From NCBI RefSeq assembly GCF_036014215.1, contig NZ_CP107921.1:186001-250000 (forward strand): a stretch of 64,000 nucleotides of DNA, read 5' to 3'. The notes below the pieces were generated by a model. The model saw only the letters and a program-made list of their open reading frames with translations. It was not told the origin of the DNA and searched no databases. Source of the DNA: Streptomyces sp. NBC_00440 (GTDB lineage Bacteria; Actinomycetota; Actinomycetes; Streptomycetales; Streptomycetaceae). Made by a program: the position numbers and the translations under genes. This document shows positions 32,679 to 40,869 of the stretch, piece after piece. Position 1 is the stretch's first letter, and every line of letters starts with the position of its first letter.

Positions 32679-34291
32679 CGGCTCTCTCCTTCCGGCCGGT
32701 CCTTCGCCCCGGCCTCCTTGGCGGCGCGCCGCAGTTCGGCCTTGAGGATCTTGCCGCTGGCGTTCCGCGGCAGCTCCGGCAGGACGTGGAAGCGGCGCGG
32801 GACCTTGAAGTTGGCCAGCCGCTCCCGTGTCCATGCGGTCAGTTCGGCAGGGTCGGGGCGCTGTCCGCCCTCGGTGACGAGATAGGCGACGCCGACCTCG
32901 CCGAGCCGTTCGTCGGGGGCGCCGACCACCGCGGCCTCACTGATGAGTTCATGGCCGCGCAGGACGTTCTCGACCTCGGCGGGGTAGGCGTTGAAGCCGC
33001 CGACGACGTACATGTCCTTGAGCCGGTCGGTGATCGAGAGGTAGCCGCGTTCGTCGAGTACGCCGATGTCGCCGGTGTACAGCCAGCCGTCGCCGTCCAG
33101 GATCTGGGCGGTGGCCTCCGGGTCGTCGAGATATCCGAGCATGACCTGGGGGCCGCGTACGGCGATCTCCCCCGCACTGCCCGGGGGCAGCGCGCCGCCG
33201 TCCGGGCCGCCGGGGCCGACGATACGGATCTCGGTTCCGGGCAGCGGCAGGCCGACGGAGTGCGAGACGCTCCACGCGTCGGCGTCGACCGGGCAGACGG
33301 CGACGACGCCCATGCACTCGGTGAGCCCGTAGGCCGTGAACACGCCCGGCGCGCCCAGCCGTTCGCGGATCTCGTCGACGAGGGCGACCGGTACGACGGA
33401 GGCCCCGGTGCCCGCCAGGCGCAGCGCGGCGAGGTCGTGATCGCCGAGGTGCGGATGGCGGACCAGCCCGTGGAAGACGGTCGGCGGGGCGAGGAGCACG
33501 CTGATCCGCTCGCCGGCGATCAGGCGCAGCACCCGGTCCACGTCGTAGACCGCCTCAGGGACCATGGCGACGCCGCGCAGCAGGCAGGCGACGAAGCCGG
33601 CCTTGTAGCCGAAGGTGTGGAAGAAGGGGTTGACCAGCAGATAGCGGTCGCCGGGGCGCAGGGTGACGGCCCGGGACCAGGCTTCGATTCCGGCGAGTAC
33701 CTGCCGGTGGGTGCTCATGACGCCCTTGGGGCTGCCGGTGGTGCCCGAGGTGTAGAGGATGTCGGCGAGGTCGTCGGGTCCGACGGCCGCGGCGCGGGCC
33801 GCGCGCCGGTCCTCGGAGACGCCCTGTCCGCGCGCGAGGCAGTCCTCCCAGCTCACCGCGGATCCGGTCGCCCCGCCCCGGAGTACGACGACGGATTCGA
33901 GAGCGCCGAGGTTCTCTCCGGAGTCGCGCAGCATGGCCACGTAGTCGATGCCGAGGAACCCGCGTTCGGTGAGCAGGGTGCGGGCGCCGCTGCGGCGGAT
34001 GATGTCGGCGGCCTCGGCTGCTTTGTAGCGGGTGTTGAGGGGAACGAGCACGGCCCCGGCGGAGAGCGCGCCGAGGGCGGCCGTGATCCATTCGCGGCTG
34101 TTGGAGGCCCATACCGCCACCCGGTCGCCCGGCTCCAGGCCGTGGGCGATGACGGCGCGTGCCGCGGCGTGGACCGCATCGCCCAGCTGTCCGAAACTCC
34201 AGCGGACCTCTCCGTCAGCGAGGGCGTCGGAACTCCCGTACGCGCGGGCCGCGAAGTCCGCCAGCTGCGCGAGGGTGGTGGGTGGTGGCAC
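32675..34291 (-). CDS. fadD3: HIP-CoA ligase-like acyl-CoA synthetase (FadD3-like)
   Basis: About 538 aa ANL-family ligase. P-loop ADILYTSGTTGSPKGVMSTH, then RYLLVNPFFHTFGYKAGFVA, VFTAYGLTECMGVVAV, GWLYTGDIGVLDERGYL and ITDRLKDMYVVGGFNAYPAE. The order and wording match FadD3, which activates the propionate side chain of HIP. The start is uncertain: GTG at 34291 lacks a good ribosome-binding site, while the strong GGGAGGG at about 34313-34319 is followed by no standard start at normal distance. First gene of the fadD3-ACAD-fadE30 operon. Confidence 0.82.
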   Translation of the reverse strand: MPPPTTLAQLADFAARAYGSSDALADGEVRWSFGQLGDAVHAAARAVIAHGLEPGDRVAVWASNSREWITAALGALSAGAVLVPLNTRYKAAEAADIIRRSGARTLLTERGFLGIDYVAMLRDSGENLGALESVVVLRGGATGSAVSWEDCLARGQGVSEDRRAARAAAVGPDDLADILYTSGTTGSPKGVMSTHRQVLAGIEAWSRAVTLRPGDRYLLVNPFFHTFGYKAGFVACLLRGVAMVPEAVYDVDRVLRLIAGERISVLLAPPTVFHGLVRHPHLGDHDLAALRLAGTGASVVPVALVDEIRERLGAPGVFTAYGLTECMGVVAVCPVDADAWSVSHSVGLPLPGTEIRIVGPGGPDGGALPPGSAGEIAVRGPQVMLGYLDDPEATAQILDGDGWLYTGDIGVLDERGYLSITDRLKDMYVVGGFNAYPAEVENVLRGHELISEAAVVGAPDERLGEVGVAYLVTEGGQRPDPAELTAWTRERLANFKVPRRFHVLPELPRNASGKILKAELRRAAKEAGAKDRPEGESR

Positions 34292-34365
34292 CTGGTGTGC
34301 GCTGATGATGACCCTCCCTACTTGACGTGCGAGCGTGGCCGGTATCCAATCACAAGTGTTTCGGT

Positions 34366-34379
34366 TAGGCATATACCTA
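34366..34379. promoter_or_regulatory. near-palindrome in fadD3/flavin-reductase divergent promoter
   Basis: TAGGCATATACCTA matches its own reverse complement at 12 of 14 positions and lies in the short AT-rich gap between the leftward fadD3 operon and the rightward flavin reductase. Candidate operator or overlapping -10 region. Confidence 0.4.
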
Positions 34380-34399
34380 GTAGGAACATTGGAGGCAAC

Positions 34400-34954
34400 A
34401 TGCCGACCCTCACCCCTCACCCCACCCCGGGATTCGACGACTCCATGCGGGAGGTTCTCAGCCGGTTCTGCACCGGCGTCGCGGTCATCACCGCGATCCA
34501 GGCCGACGGCCGCCCCACCGGAATGGCGGTCCAGTCCTTCTCGTCGGTCTCACTGGAGCCGCCACTGATCTGCTTCTGCCCGGCCCTCACCTCGACGACC
34601 TGGCCGCACATCCGCGAGGCGGGCCGGTTCGCCGTGAACATCCTGGCCGCCGAACAGCAGTCGCTGTGCAGGCAGTTCGCGGTGACCGGCCGGGAGAAGT
34701 TCCAGGACGCCGGCTGGCGGCCGGGCGCCAACGGCGCACCGCTGCTCGACGGGGCCCTGGCCACCGTCGAGTGCGACCTCGAAGGCACCTTCCCCGGCGG
34801 CGACCATCTGATCGCGCTCGGCCGGGTCACCGCGCTGGAGCGGCACGCTGACGCCGAGCCACTGCTGTACTTCAGGCGGGGCTACGGGCGCCTGCGCTCC
34901 AGCTCCTCCAGGTCGGCGAGCATCGAGTCGGCCAGGTCGCGCTCCGAGGCGTAG
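34400..34954 (+). CDS. flavin reductase (HsaB/HpaC-like)
   Basis: 184 aa: REVLSRFCTGVAVITAIQ, TGMAVQSFSSVSLEPPLICF, RFAVNILAAEQQSLCRQFAV, GDHLIALGRVTALE. It should reduce FMN or FAD with NAD(P)H for a partner monooxygenase. TTGGAGGC precedes the ATG. The domain ends near YFRRGYGRLRS; the last ~24 Ser/Arg-rich residues are antisense to the 3' end of the PadR gene (73-bp tail-to-tail overlap). The LLM oxidoreductase 0.7 kb to the right is the likely partner, since hsaB already serves HsaA. Confidence 0.85.
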   Translation: MPTLTPHPTPGFDDSMREVLSRFCTGVAVITAIQADGRPTGMAVQSFSSVSLEPPLICFCPALTSTTWPHIREAGRFAVNILAAEQQSLCRQFAVTGREKFQDAGWRPGANGAPLLDGALATVECDLEGTFPGGDHLIALGRVTALERHADAEPLLYFRRGYGRLRSSSSRSASIESARSRSEA

Positions 34955-35511
34955 TACCGCTCGGCCCACTTGAGGGTGAGCGTGGGATACAGCCACGCCT
35001 CCTCCGACCGCGCTCCGGCGATGTCGACCTCGGCGCGCTGCCGCATCTTCTCCGCGTACTCGCGGTGGGTGCCGAGGACGTCGCGCATCTGCTGGGTCTC
35101 CAGCAGATGACCGAGCCAGATCCGCAGCATGACGCCGTGCTTGAGCACGGGCGGCTCGACGGGCGCCTCGCGCGCCCAGGTCCGCACGGCGTCCATCCCG
35201 TCACCGGTGATCGCATAGACGCGCTTGTCCCGGCTGCCGGTCTCCTGGGCGACCATCCGGGAGGTCACATAACCGACCTTCTCCAGCCGCTTGAGCTCCC
35301 CGTAGATCTGCGAGAACGACGGGCTCCAGTAGAAGAACCTCAGCGACCAGTCCGACCACTTCTTGAGGTCGTACCCGGACAGCTCCTCACCGAACGAGAG
35401 CAGCCCGAGCACGGCCCAGCTGGTCGCCGGGAGCGCCGGCCTGCCGGGCTCAGTGCCCTGCTGACCACCCTGTTCGCTGCCCTGTTCACTGCTCGTCCGC
35501 TTCTCCGTCAC
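34882..35511 (-). CDS. PadR family transcriptional regulator
   Basis: 209 aa. PadR winged helix (about 25-110: TSWAVLGLLSFGEELSGYDL, FFYWSPSFSQIYGELKRLEK, GSRDKRVYAITGDG), then a C-terminal dimerisation helix region (LRIWLGHLLETQQMRDVLGT). A Gln/Gly/Glu-rich N-terminal leader precedes it. GTG at 35511 is the chosen start. It is divergent from the LLM/SDR/esterase operon with two dyads between, so it is probably the repressor of that operon. Confidence 0.88.
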   Translation of the reverse strand: MTEKRTSSEQGSEQGGQQGTEPGRPALPATSWAVLGLLSFGEELSGYDLKKWSDWSLRFFYWSPSFSQIYGELKRLEKVGYVTSRMVAQETGSRDKRVYAITGDGMDAVRTWAREAPVEPPVLKHGVMLRIWLGHLLETQQMRDVLGTHREYAEKMRQRAEVDIAGARSEEAWLYPTLTLKWAERYYASERDLADSMLADLEELERRRP

Positions 35512-35602
35512 GCCCGGCAGTCTACGGTCCGGCCACGTCCGGCCGGACCGCCGCGACCCGCTCCGCACCCGTCGCGCCCCCACCCCACCCCCGCCCCTTC
35601 CG

Positions 35603-35645
35603 TCAGACATCTATGCCTGATAGAAGTATTCCTAATCGAAATACT
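35603..35645. promoter_or_regulatory. PadR-LLM divergent promoter with two dyads
   Basis: 35603-35620 (TCAGACATCTATGCCTGA) is palindromic at 14 of 18 positions. 35625-35645 is AGTATT-N9-AATACT, a perfect 6-bp inverted repeat ending 13 bp before the GTG of the LLM gene. Candidate PadR operators. Confidence 0.55.
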
Positions 35646-35658
35646 CCGGAGGCACCCC

Positions 35659-36786
35659 GTGAAGTTCTCCATGATCTTCGAGGCACAGCTCTCGAACCCG
35701 ACCCCAGAGCGCGAACGCCAGGTCATCAACGACTGCGTCGACCAGGCCGTGTACGCGGAGGAGATGGGCTTCGATCGGATCTGGGCCGTCGAGCACCACT
35801 CGCTCTCGCAGTACGCGCACATGAGCGCGTCCGAGATCTTCCTGACCTGGGTCGCCGCGCGGACCTCCCGCATCCGTATCGGCCACGGCGTCGTCACGAT
35901 GCCCTTCGGCTACCAGCACCCGGTCCGGGTCGCCGAGCGCGCGGCCATGCTCGACGTGCTCTCCGGCGGGCGCGTCGACATCGGCTCCGGGCGCGGCGCG
36001 ACGAAGCAGGAGATGTCCATGTACGGGGTGCGCCCCGAGGACACCTATCCGCAGATGGAGGAGGCCCTGCGGATCTTCTCCAGCGCGTGGCGCAAAGAGC
36101 AGTTCGAGTGGCACGGGTCGATCGACATCGGTCCCGGCGCCATCCTGCCCCGCCCGGTCCAGGACCCGCATCCGCCCCTCTTCATGGCGTGCAGCAAGCA
36201 CGACACTCTCAAGCTCGCGGCCGAACTGGGCATCGGCGCCCTGGTGATGGGCTTCGCCGGGGCCGACGACGTCCGCGCGATGCGCGCGGTGTACGACGAG
36301 GCCATCGCCGCCAGGAGCGGCGAGCGCTGTGTGTCGACCGAGATCAACGACCACTTCTCGGCGCTCTGCCCGACGATCGTCCTCGACGACGCGGAGCGCG
36401 CGCTGCGCATCGGCACCCGGGGCCAGCGCTTCTTCGCCGAGTCCATCGCGCACTGGTACGGGAACTCGCCCGCGCCCACCGGCGACGACGAGGACGAGGA
36501 CCACGTGGCCCTGATGGCGCGCGACCGCGACGAGCTGGTCGCCAGGCTGCACGACGCCAACATCCCGGCCCGCCCGGTCGACACCGGCACCTTCAACGCG
36601 GACCACGCCTACGGCACCGCCGACACAGCCATCGCCTATGTCGAGAAGCTCCGCCAGATCGGGGTGGACGAGGTGATGTGCCTCATCCAGATGGGCACGG
36701 TGCCGCAGGAGGCGTGCATGGAGACCATCCGCCAGTGGGGCGAGACGGTCATCCCGCACTTCCGGGCGCTGGACGGCGAGAAGTGA
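35659..36786 (+). CDS. LLM-class flavin-dependent oxidoreductase (luciferase-like)
   Basis: 375 aa bacterial-luciferase-like TIM barrel: MKFSMIFEAQLSNPTPERE, FDRIWAVEHHSLSQYAHMSA, IRIGHGVVTMPFGYQHPVRV, LSGGRVDIGSGRGATKQE. Such enzymes use FMNH2 from a separate reductase to oxygenate ketones, sulfonates or other substrates, or use F420. CCGGAGG precedes the GTG. It is first in a coupled operon with an SDR and an esterase, and a flavin reductase gene is 0.7 kb away, which favours a two-component FMNH2 monooxygenase. Substrate unknown. Confidence 0.82.
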   Translation: MKFSMIFEAQLSNPTPERERQVINDCVDQAVYAEEMGFDRIWAVEHHSLSQYAHMSASEIFLTWVAARTSRIRIGHGVVTMPFGYQHPVRVAERAAMLDVLSGGRVDIGSGRGATKQEMSMYGVRPEDTYPQMEEALRIFSSAWRKEQFEWHGSIDIGPGAILPRPVQDPHPPLFMACSKHDTLKLAAELGIGALVMGFAGADDVRAMRAVYDEAIAARSGERCVSTEINDHFSALCPTIVLDDAERALRIGTRGQRFFAESIAHWYGNSPAPTGDDEDEDHVALMARDRDELVARLHDANIPARPVDTGTFNADHAYGTADTAIAYVEKLRQIGVDEVMCLIQMGTVPQEACMETIRQWGETVIPHFRALDGEK

Positions 36787-37559
36787 CCGCCCCCACGGCC
36801 GCGGACGCGGCAGCGGGCGGCGTACGACTGGACGGCAAGGTGGCGCTGATCACCGGAGCCGGCCGGGGCCAGGGAGCCGTCGAGGCACGGCTGTTCGCGG
36901 AATCCGGCGCACGGGTCGTGATCACCGACGTCCGGGAGGAGGAGGGCCGCGAGGTCGCCGCAGGGCTGGGCGACGCAGCGGTGTTCGTCCCGCACGACGT
37001 GACGGAAGCGGCGAGCTGGGAGACGGCGGTCGCGACGGCCGTACGGAGCTTCGGGCGGCTGGACATCCTCGTCAACAACGCCGCCCTGTGGCGGACGGCG
37101 CCGGTCGACACCGAGACGCAGGAGAATTTCGAGCTGCTGTTCCGCGTCAATCTGCTGGGCCCCTTCCTGGGCATCAAGGCCGTACTCCCCGCCCTGCGGA
37201 ACGCGGGCGGCGGGTCCATCGTCAACATCTCGTCGACCGCGGGTCTGGTCGGCATCGCCCAGCACGCGGCCTACGGATCGAGCAAGTTCGGGCTGCGCGG
37301 ACTCAGCAAGCACGTCGCCCTCGACCTCGCGGCCGACGGCATCCGGGTCAACTCGGTGCACCCGGGGATGGTCGACACCCCGATGGTCGCGGGGGCGCTG
37401 GGCGAGGACGCGGGGCAGCGGGAGCACCCGCGGGTGCCACTGCGGCGCATGGGCCGGCCGGACGAGGTCGCCGAGCTCGTCCGCTTCCTGGCCTCCGACG
37501 CCGCCTCCTACATCACCGGCGCGGAGTTCACCGTGGACGGGGGGCTGACCACCGGATGA
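36783..37559 (+). CDS. SDR family oxidoreductase
   Basis: 258 aa classical short-chain dehydrogenase: ALITGAGRGQGAVEARLF (cofactor loop), DILVNNAALWRT, IVNISSTAGLVGIAQHAAYG then SSK (catalytic Ser, Tyr, Lys), VHPGMVDTPM, and a C-terminal GAEFTVDGGLTTG. Its GTG overlaps the LLM stop (GTGA). In context it could oxidise a hydroxyl to the ketone used by the LLM enzyme, or reduce a ketone; hydroxysteroid dehydrogenases belong to this family. Confidence 0.88.
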   Translation: MTAPTAADAAAGGVRLDGKVALITGAGRGQGAVEARLFAESGARVVITDVREEEGREVAAGLGDAAVFVPHDVTEAASWETAVATAVRSFGRLDILVNNAALWRTAPVDTETQENFELLFRVNLLGPFLGIKAVLPALRNAGGGSIVNISSTAGLVGIAQHAAYGSSKFGLRGLSKHVALDLAADGIRVNSVHPGMVDTPMVAGALGEDAGQREHPRVPLRRMGRPDEVAELVRFLASDAASYITGAEFTVDGGLTTG

Positions 37560-38491
37560 ACCTCACCCCCGCCGCACGCCGCTTCGCCGACGTGCTGTCC
37601 CACGGTTTCCCCGACCCGGCGGACGGCCCGCTGGACGTCGCAGCCCTGCGCAGAGCCTCGTCGGCAGGACCGGCGCGCGGACTCCCGGAGGTCGCGCGGG
37701 TGAGCGACGCGTCCGCACCGGGACCGCCGGGCGCCCCGCCGGTGCCCGTACGGGTCTACGAACCCGACCCGGACGGCGCGGACGGCGACCGGCCGCTCAT
37801 CGTCTTCTGCCACGGCGGCGGCTGGGTGATGTGCGGACTGGACACGCACGACGGCCTCTGCCGTGAACTCGCCTCGCGCACGGGCGCGTTGGTGGTGTCG
37901 GTGGACTACCGGCGCGCACCGGAGCACCGGTTCCCCTGTGCGCTGCTCGACGCGTACGCCGTCACGGAGTGGGCAGCCGGGCGCGCCCGTGAACTCCGCT
38001 GCGCCCCGTCCCGGGTGGTCGTCGCCGGAGACTCCAGCGGCGGCAATCTGGCAGCGGCCGTCGCGCTGATGGCCCGGAACGCGGACGGGCCGGCCATCGC
38101 CGCCCAGCTCCTGGTCTACCCGGTGCTCGACGACCGCCTGGAGACCCCTTCCGCCGCCGATTACGCCACCGGGTACTTCCACACCACCGCCCATATGCGC
38201 TGGTACTGGGAGCAGTACCTCGGGCCGGAAGGCGACGGCGCCGACCCCTACGCCTCGCCGGTGCGCGCCGCGGACCTGGGCGGGCTGCCCCCCGCGCTGC
38301 TGATCCTGCCCGAGTGCGACCCGCTGCGTGACGAGGGCCGGGTCTACGCGGAGCGGCTGCGTGAGGCGGGCGTCCCGGCCGAAGTGCGGGTGGAGCGTGG
38401 GATGTTCCACGGCTTCCTCGGCGGGGCCGGTGTCCTGCCGGAGGCGGACGCGGCGCTCGGCGCGGCGGCCCGGTGGCTGCTGGAGGTCTGA
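37556..38491 (+). CDS. HSL-family (family IV) esterase
   Basis: 311 aa alpha/beta hydrolase of the hormone-sensitive-lipase type: FCHGGGWVMCGLDTHDG (HGGGW oxyanion motif), VVAGDSSGGNLAAAV (nucleophile Ser), LPECDPLRDEG (Asp) and MFHGFLGG (His). No signal peptide. Its ATG overlaps the SDR stop (ATGA). As the last gene of the LLM-SDR-esterase operon it could hydrolyse an ester or lactone formed by oxygenation of a ketone. Confidence 0.88.
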   Translation: MNLTPAARRFADVLSHGFPDPADGPLDVAALRRASSAGPARGLPEVARVSDASAPGPPGAPPVPVRVYEPDPDGADGDRPLIVFCHGGGWVMCGLDTHDGLCRELASRTGALVVSVDYRRAPEHRFPCALLDAYAVTEWAAGRARELRCAPSRVVVAGDSSGGNLAAAVALMARNADGPAIAAQLLVYPVLDDRLETPSAADYATGYFHTTAHMRWYWEQYLGPEGDGADPYASPVRAADLGGLPPALLILPECDPLRDEGRVYAERLREAGVPAEVRVERGMFHGFLGGAGVLPEADAALGAAARWLLEV

Positions 38492-38501
38492 CGGGACGGA
38501 A

Positions 38502-38548
38502 CCGCCGCGCGGCCTCCCTCCGGAGCACGGAGGGAGGGCGCGCGGCGG
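38502..38548. terminator. bidirectional terminator between the esterase and ferredoxin genes
   Basis: A 21-bp stem with one mismatch (38502-38522 with 38528-38548, loop GAGCA), starting 10 bp after the esterase stop in a convergent gap. Confidence 0.85.
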
Positions 38549-38616
38549 CGTCCAGGTGCGGCCGGGGCCGCGGGAGGAACGGACTGCGCCGCCCGCCCCT
38601 GCACCATTCAGCGGCC

Positions 38617-38832
38617 CTAAGGCCGTGGGCCGATGGGTTTCTCCCCGTCGTGGACCGTGATGGCCATCGCCGGACAGATGTCCGCCGCGTCCAGGGCCCG
38701 TTCGTCCTCGGCGATGTCGCTGTTGAGCGCGCGGGCACGGTCGTGGTCGAGGGCGAAGAGGTCGGGGGCGGCGCCCGCGCACATCCCCGATGCCATGCAC
38801 TGGCTCCGGTCCACCTCCACATGCCAGGTCAT
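38617..38832 (-). CDS. P450-associated ferredoxin, [3Fe-4S] type
   Basis: 71 aa, small acidic ferredoxin. Cys12 and Cys18 in CMASGMC and Cys53 in ICP make the three-cysteine pattern of Streptomyces [3Fe-4S] ferredoxins that feed P450s. It starts four bases after the P450 stop, so it is the cognate electron donor. No ferredoxin reductase gene is adjacent. Confidence 0.92.
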   Translation of the reverse strand: MTWHVEVDRSQCMASGMCAGAAPDLFALDHDRARALNSDIAEDERALDAADICPAMAITVHDGEKPIGPRP

Positions 38833-38836
38833 CGGC

Positions 38837-40027
38837 TCACCACCCGACCGGCATGACACGGGGGCCGCGGACCAGCATCTCGCCCTTCCAGACGATGTCG
38901 CCCGCGAGCCGGAGGTCCGGGAAGCGGGCGGTGAGCGCGCCGAGCGCCTCCTGGAGTTCGAGCCGGGCGAGCGGGGCGCCCAGGCAGTGGTGGACTCCAT
39001 GGCCGAAACCGAGGTGCTGGTTGGTGGCGCGGGAGAGGTCCAGCTTGCCCGGGGCCGAGAAACGCAGCGCGTCCCGGTTCGCCGCGCCCACCGCGACCAG
39101 GACCGGAGAGCCGGCGCGGACCAGCGTGCCGCCCACCTCGATGTCCTCCTTCGCGTACCGGGGCTGGCCCGCGCCGCTGCCCAGCGGTACGAAGCGGAGC
39201 AGTTCCTCGACCGCGCTGTCGATGAGGCCCGGGTCGGAGCCGAGCCGCTGCCACTCCCCGGGGTGGTCGAGCAGGGTGTGGACGAAGTTGGGAATCTGGC
39301 TGGCGGTGGTCTCGTGTCCGGCGACCAGGATGCCGACGCAGAGGTCGACCAGTTCGAGCTCGGACAGCCGGTCGCCGCCGTCCCTCGCCTCGATCAGGGC
39401 CGTCATCAGGTCGTCACGCGGCTCGGCGCGGTGCTGGGCGATCAACCCGGCCATATAGGCGCGGAGTTCCTCCCGGTTGGCATCGAACTCCTCGGCCGTG
39501 AGCGAACTCGTGGAGAGCGCGGCGTCGCTCCAGATCCGGAACTTCGGCCGGTCCTCCTCCGGTACGCCCAGCATCCGGCAGATCACGGCGACCGGGATCG
39601 GCAGCGCGTACTCCTCCACCAGGTCGACCGGCGGTCCGGCGGCCTCCATCCTGTCCAGCAGCCCTGCGGTCAGCTCCCGTACCTGGGGGCGGAGCTTCTC
39701 GACCTGGCGCACGGTGAACGCCTTGGCCACCAGCGAGCGCAGCCGAGTGTGGTCCGGCGGGTCCATGCCCAGGATGCCGCTGTCCCTGCGTCCCTCGCCC
39801 TGGCGGGGTTCGTCGTGCTTGTACCCCTCGGCCCGGCTGAAGCGCAGGTCGCCGAGGACCAGGCGGGCCTCCTCGTAGCGGGTGACGAGCCAGGCCGGTT
39901 CGCCGTAGGCCATCCGGACCTGAAGCAGTCCCGGCCGATTCCGTACCTGTTCGTACTCCTCGGCCAGGGCGAGGCCCTCGGCCGTGTTGAAGGGATAGGC
40001 GAGAGGTTCCGTGCTGGCTGTGGTCAC
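38837..40027 (-). CDS. cytochrome P450
   Basis: 396 aa soluble bacterial P450. I-helix [12 protein letters not shown] (acid-alcohol pair is E-T), K-helix [10 protein letters not shown], and heme loop [17 protein letters not shown] with Cys348 as thiolate ligand. GTG start with AAGGAGG upstream. It is followed by its ferredoxin gene and is divergent from a TetR gene, with a perfect palindrome next to its ribosome-binding site. The position beside steroid genes suggests, but does not show, a steroid or terpenoid substrate. I could not assign a CYP family. Confidence 0.92.
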   Translation of the reverse strand: MTTASTEPLAYPFNTAEGLALAEEYEQVRNRPGLLQVRMAYGEPAWLVTRYEEARLVLGDLRFSRAEGYKHDEPRQGEGRRDSGILGMDPPDHTRLRSLVAKAFTVRQVEKLRPQVRELTAGLLDRMEAAGPPVDLVEEYALPIPVAVICRMLGVPEEDRPKFRIWSDAALSTSSLTAEEFDANREELRAYMAGLIAQHRAEPRDDLMTALIEARDGGDRLSELELVDLCVGILVAGHETTASQIPNFVHTLLDHPGEWQRLGSDPGLIDSAVEELLRFVPLGSGAGQPRYAKEDIEVGGTLVRAGSPVLVAVGAANRDALRFSAPGKLDLSRATNQHLGFGHGVHHCLGAPLARLELQEALGALTARFPDLRLAGDIVWKGEMLVRGPRVMPVGW

Positions 40028-40040
40028 ACTGCTCTCCTCC

Positions 40041-40060
40041 TTGTAAGCACTTGCTTACAA
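40041..40060. promoter_or_regulatory. TetR operator at the P450 promoter
   Basis: TTGTAAGCA-CT-TGCTTACAA, a perfect 9-bp inverted repeat with a 2-bp spacer, 14 bp before the P450 start in the gap to the divergent tetR gene. Confidence 0.8.
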
Positions 40061-40140
40061 ACGGTAGGTCTTGCATCAGGGCACCGTCAACGGCGGTATA
40101 CGGCCGTTATGCTGACGCCTCACCGAGGAGGAGCCGGATC

Positions 40141-40737
40141 ATGGAGGAACGCCCCAGCAGCGGGTCCGGCGAGCGGCGCCGTGACGCCCAGGGGACCCGG
40201 CGGCTGCTCCTCGACGCGGCGGCGAAACTGTTCGCCGAGCGGGGGTACGAGGCCGCGACGGTGCGCGACATCGCCGCGCTGGCGGGGGTCAACCAGGCCC
40301 TGCTGTTCAGGTACTTCGGCTCGAAGCAGGCGCTGCTCACCGAGGTGATGGCGTCCGGGGGCCAGGAGCAGGTGCGCACGACGGCGCCGGAGCGGCTGTT
40401 CGCCACAGCTCTGCGCGGGATGCTCACCGGTGGCGGGAAAGAGGCGGCGGACCTGCCGCTGGCCGTCTATCTGCGGTCGATCGGGACCGGCGGGGAAGTC
40501 GGCGACATGGTCAAGGCGCTGGGGGACGAGTACTCCGCGGTGCTCTCCACCCTGTCCGGCGCGGAGGACAGCCTCCTGCGCGCGGATCTGGCCATGGCGT
40601 GGCTGCTGGGGATCGGCCTGATGCGGGTCGTCGTGGCCAAGGAACCCCTGGCCGGCGCCGCCCCGGAAGAGATCTCCCGCCTGGTGCTCGGCGCGCTGGA
40701 GAGTCTGCTGGAGGACCTGGCACCCGCCGAGGACTGA
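40141..40737 (+). CDS. TetR family regulator (divergent from P450)
   Basis: 198 aa. HTH region [45 protein letters not shown] (about 18-63), followed by an all-helical ligand domain. ATG at 40141 has GAGGAGG upstream; earlier in-frame ATGs lie across the operator. Most likely it represses the P450-ferredoxin operon and possibly itself through the 20-bp palindrome. Confidence 0.9.
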   Translation: MEERPSSGSGERRRDAQGTRRLLLDAAAKLFAERGYEAATVRDIAALAGVNQALLFRYFGSKQALLTEVMASGGQEQVRTTAPERLFATALRGMLTGGGKEAADLPLAVYLRSIGTGGEVGDMVKALGDEYSAVLSTLSGAEDSLLRADLAMAWLLGIGLMRVVVAKEPLAGAAPEEISRLVLGALESLLEDLAPAED

Positions 40738-40796
40738 CGGCCGGCGAAATCAGCCGCTCAGCCCCGCGAACAGTGACATTTCCTACGACCTCGGCC

Positions 40797-40816
40797 GCCC
40801 GCCGGACCCGGCGGGC
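40797..40816. terminator. hairpin between convergent tetR and PIG-L genes
   Basis: GCCCGCCG-GACC-CGGCGGGC, an 8-bp perfect stem in the 132-bp convergent gap. Confidence 0.6.
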
Positions 40817-40869
40817 CGTCGAACTGCGGACCGCCGGGCCGGTGACCTGGGTGGCCGCCGCCTTCCGGG

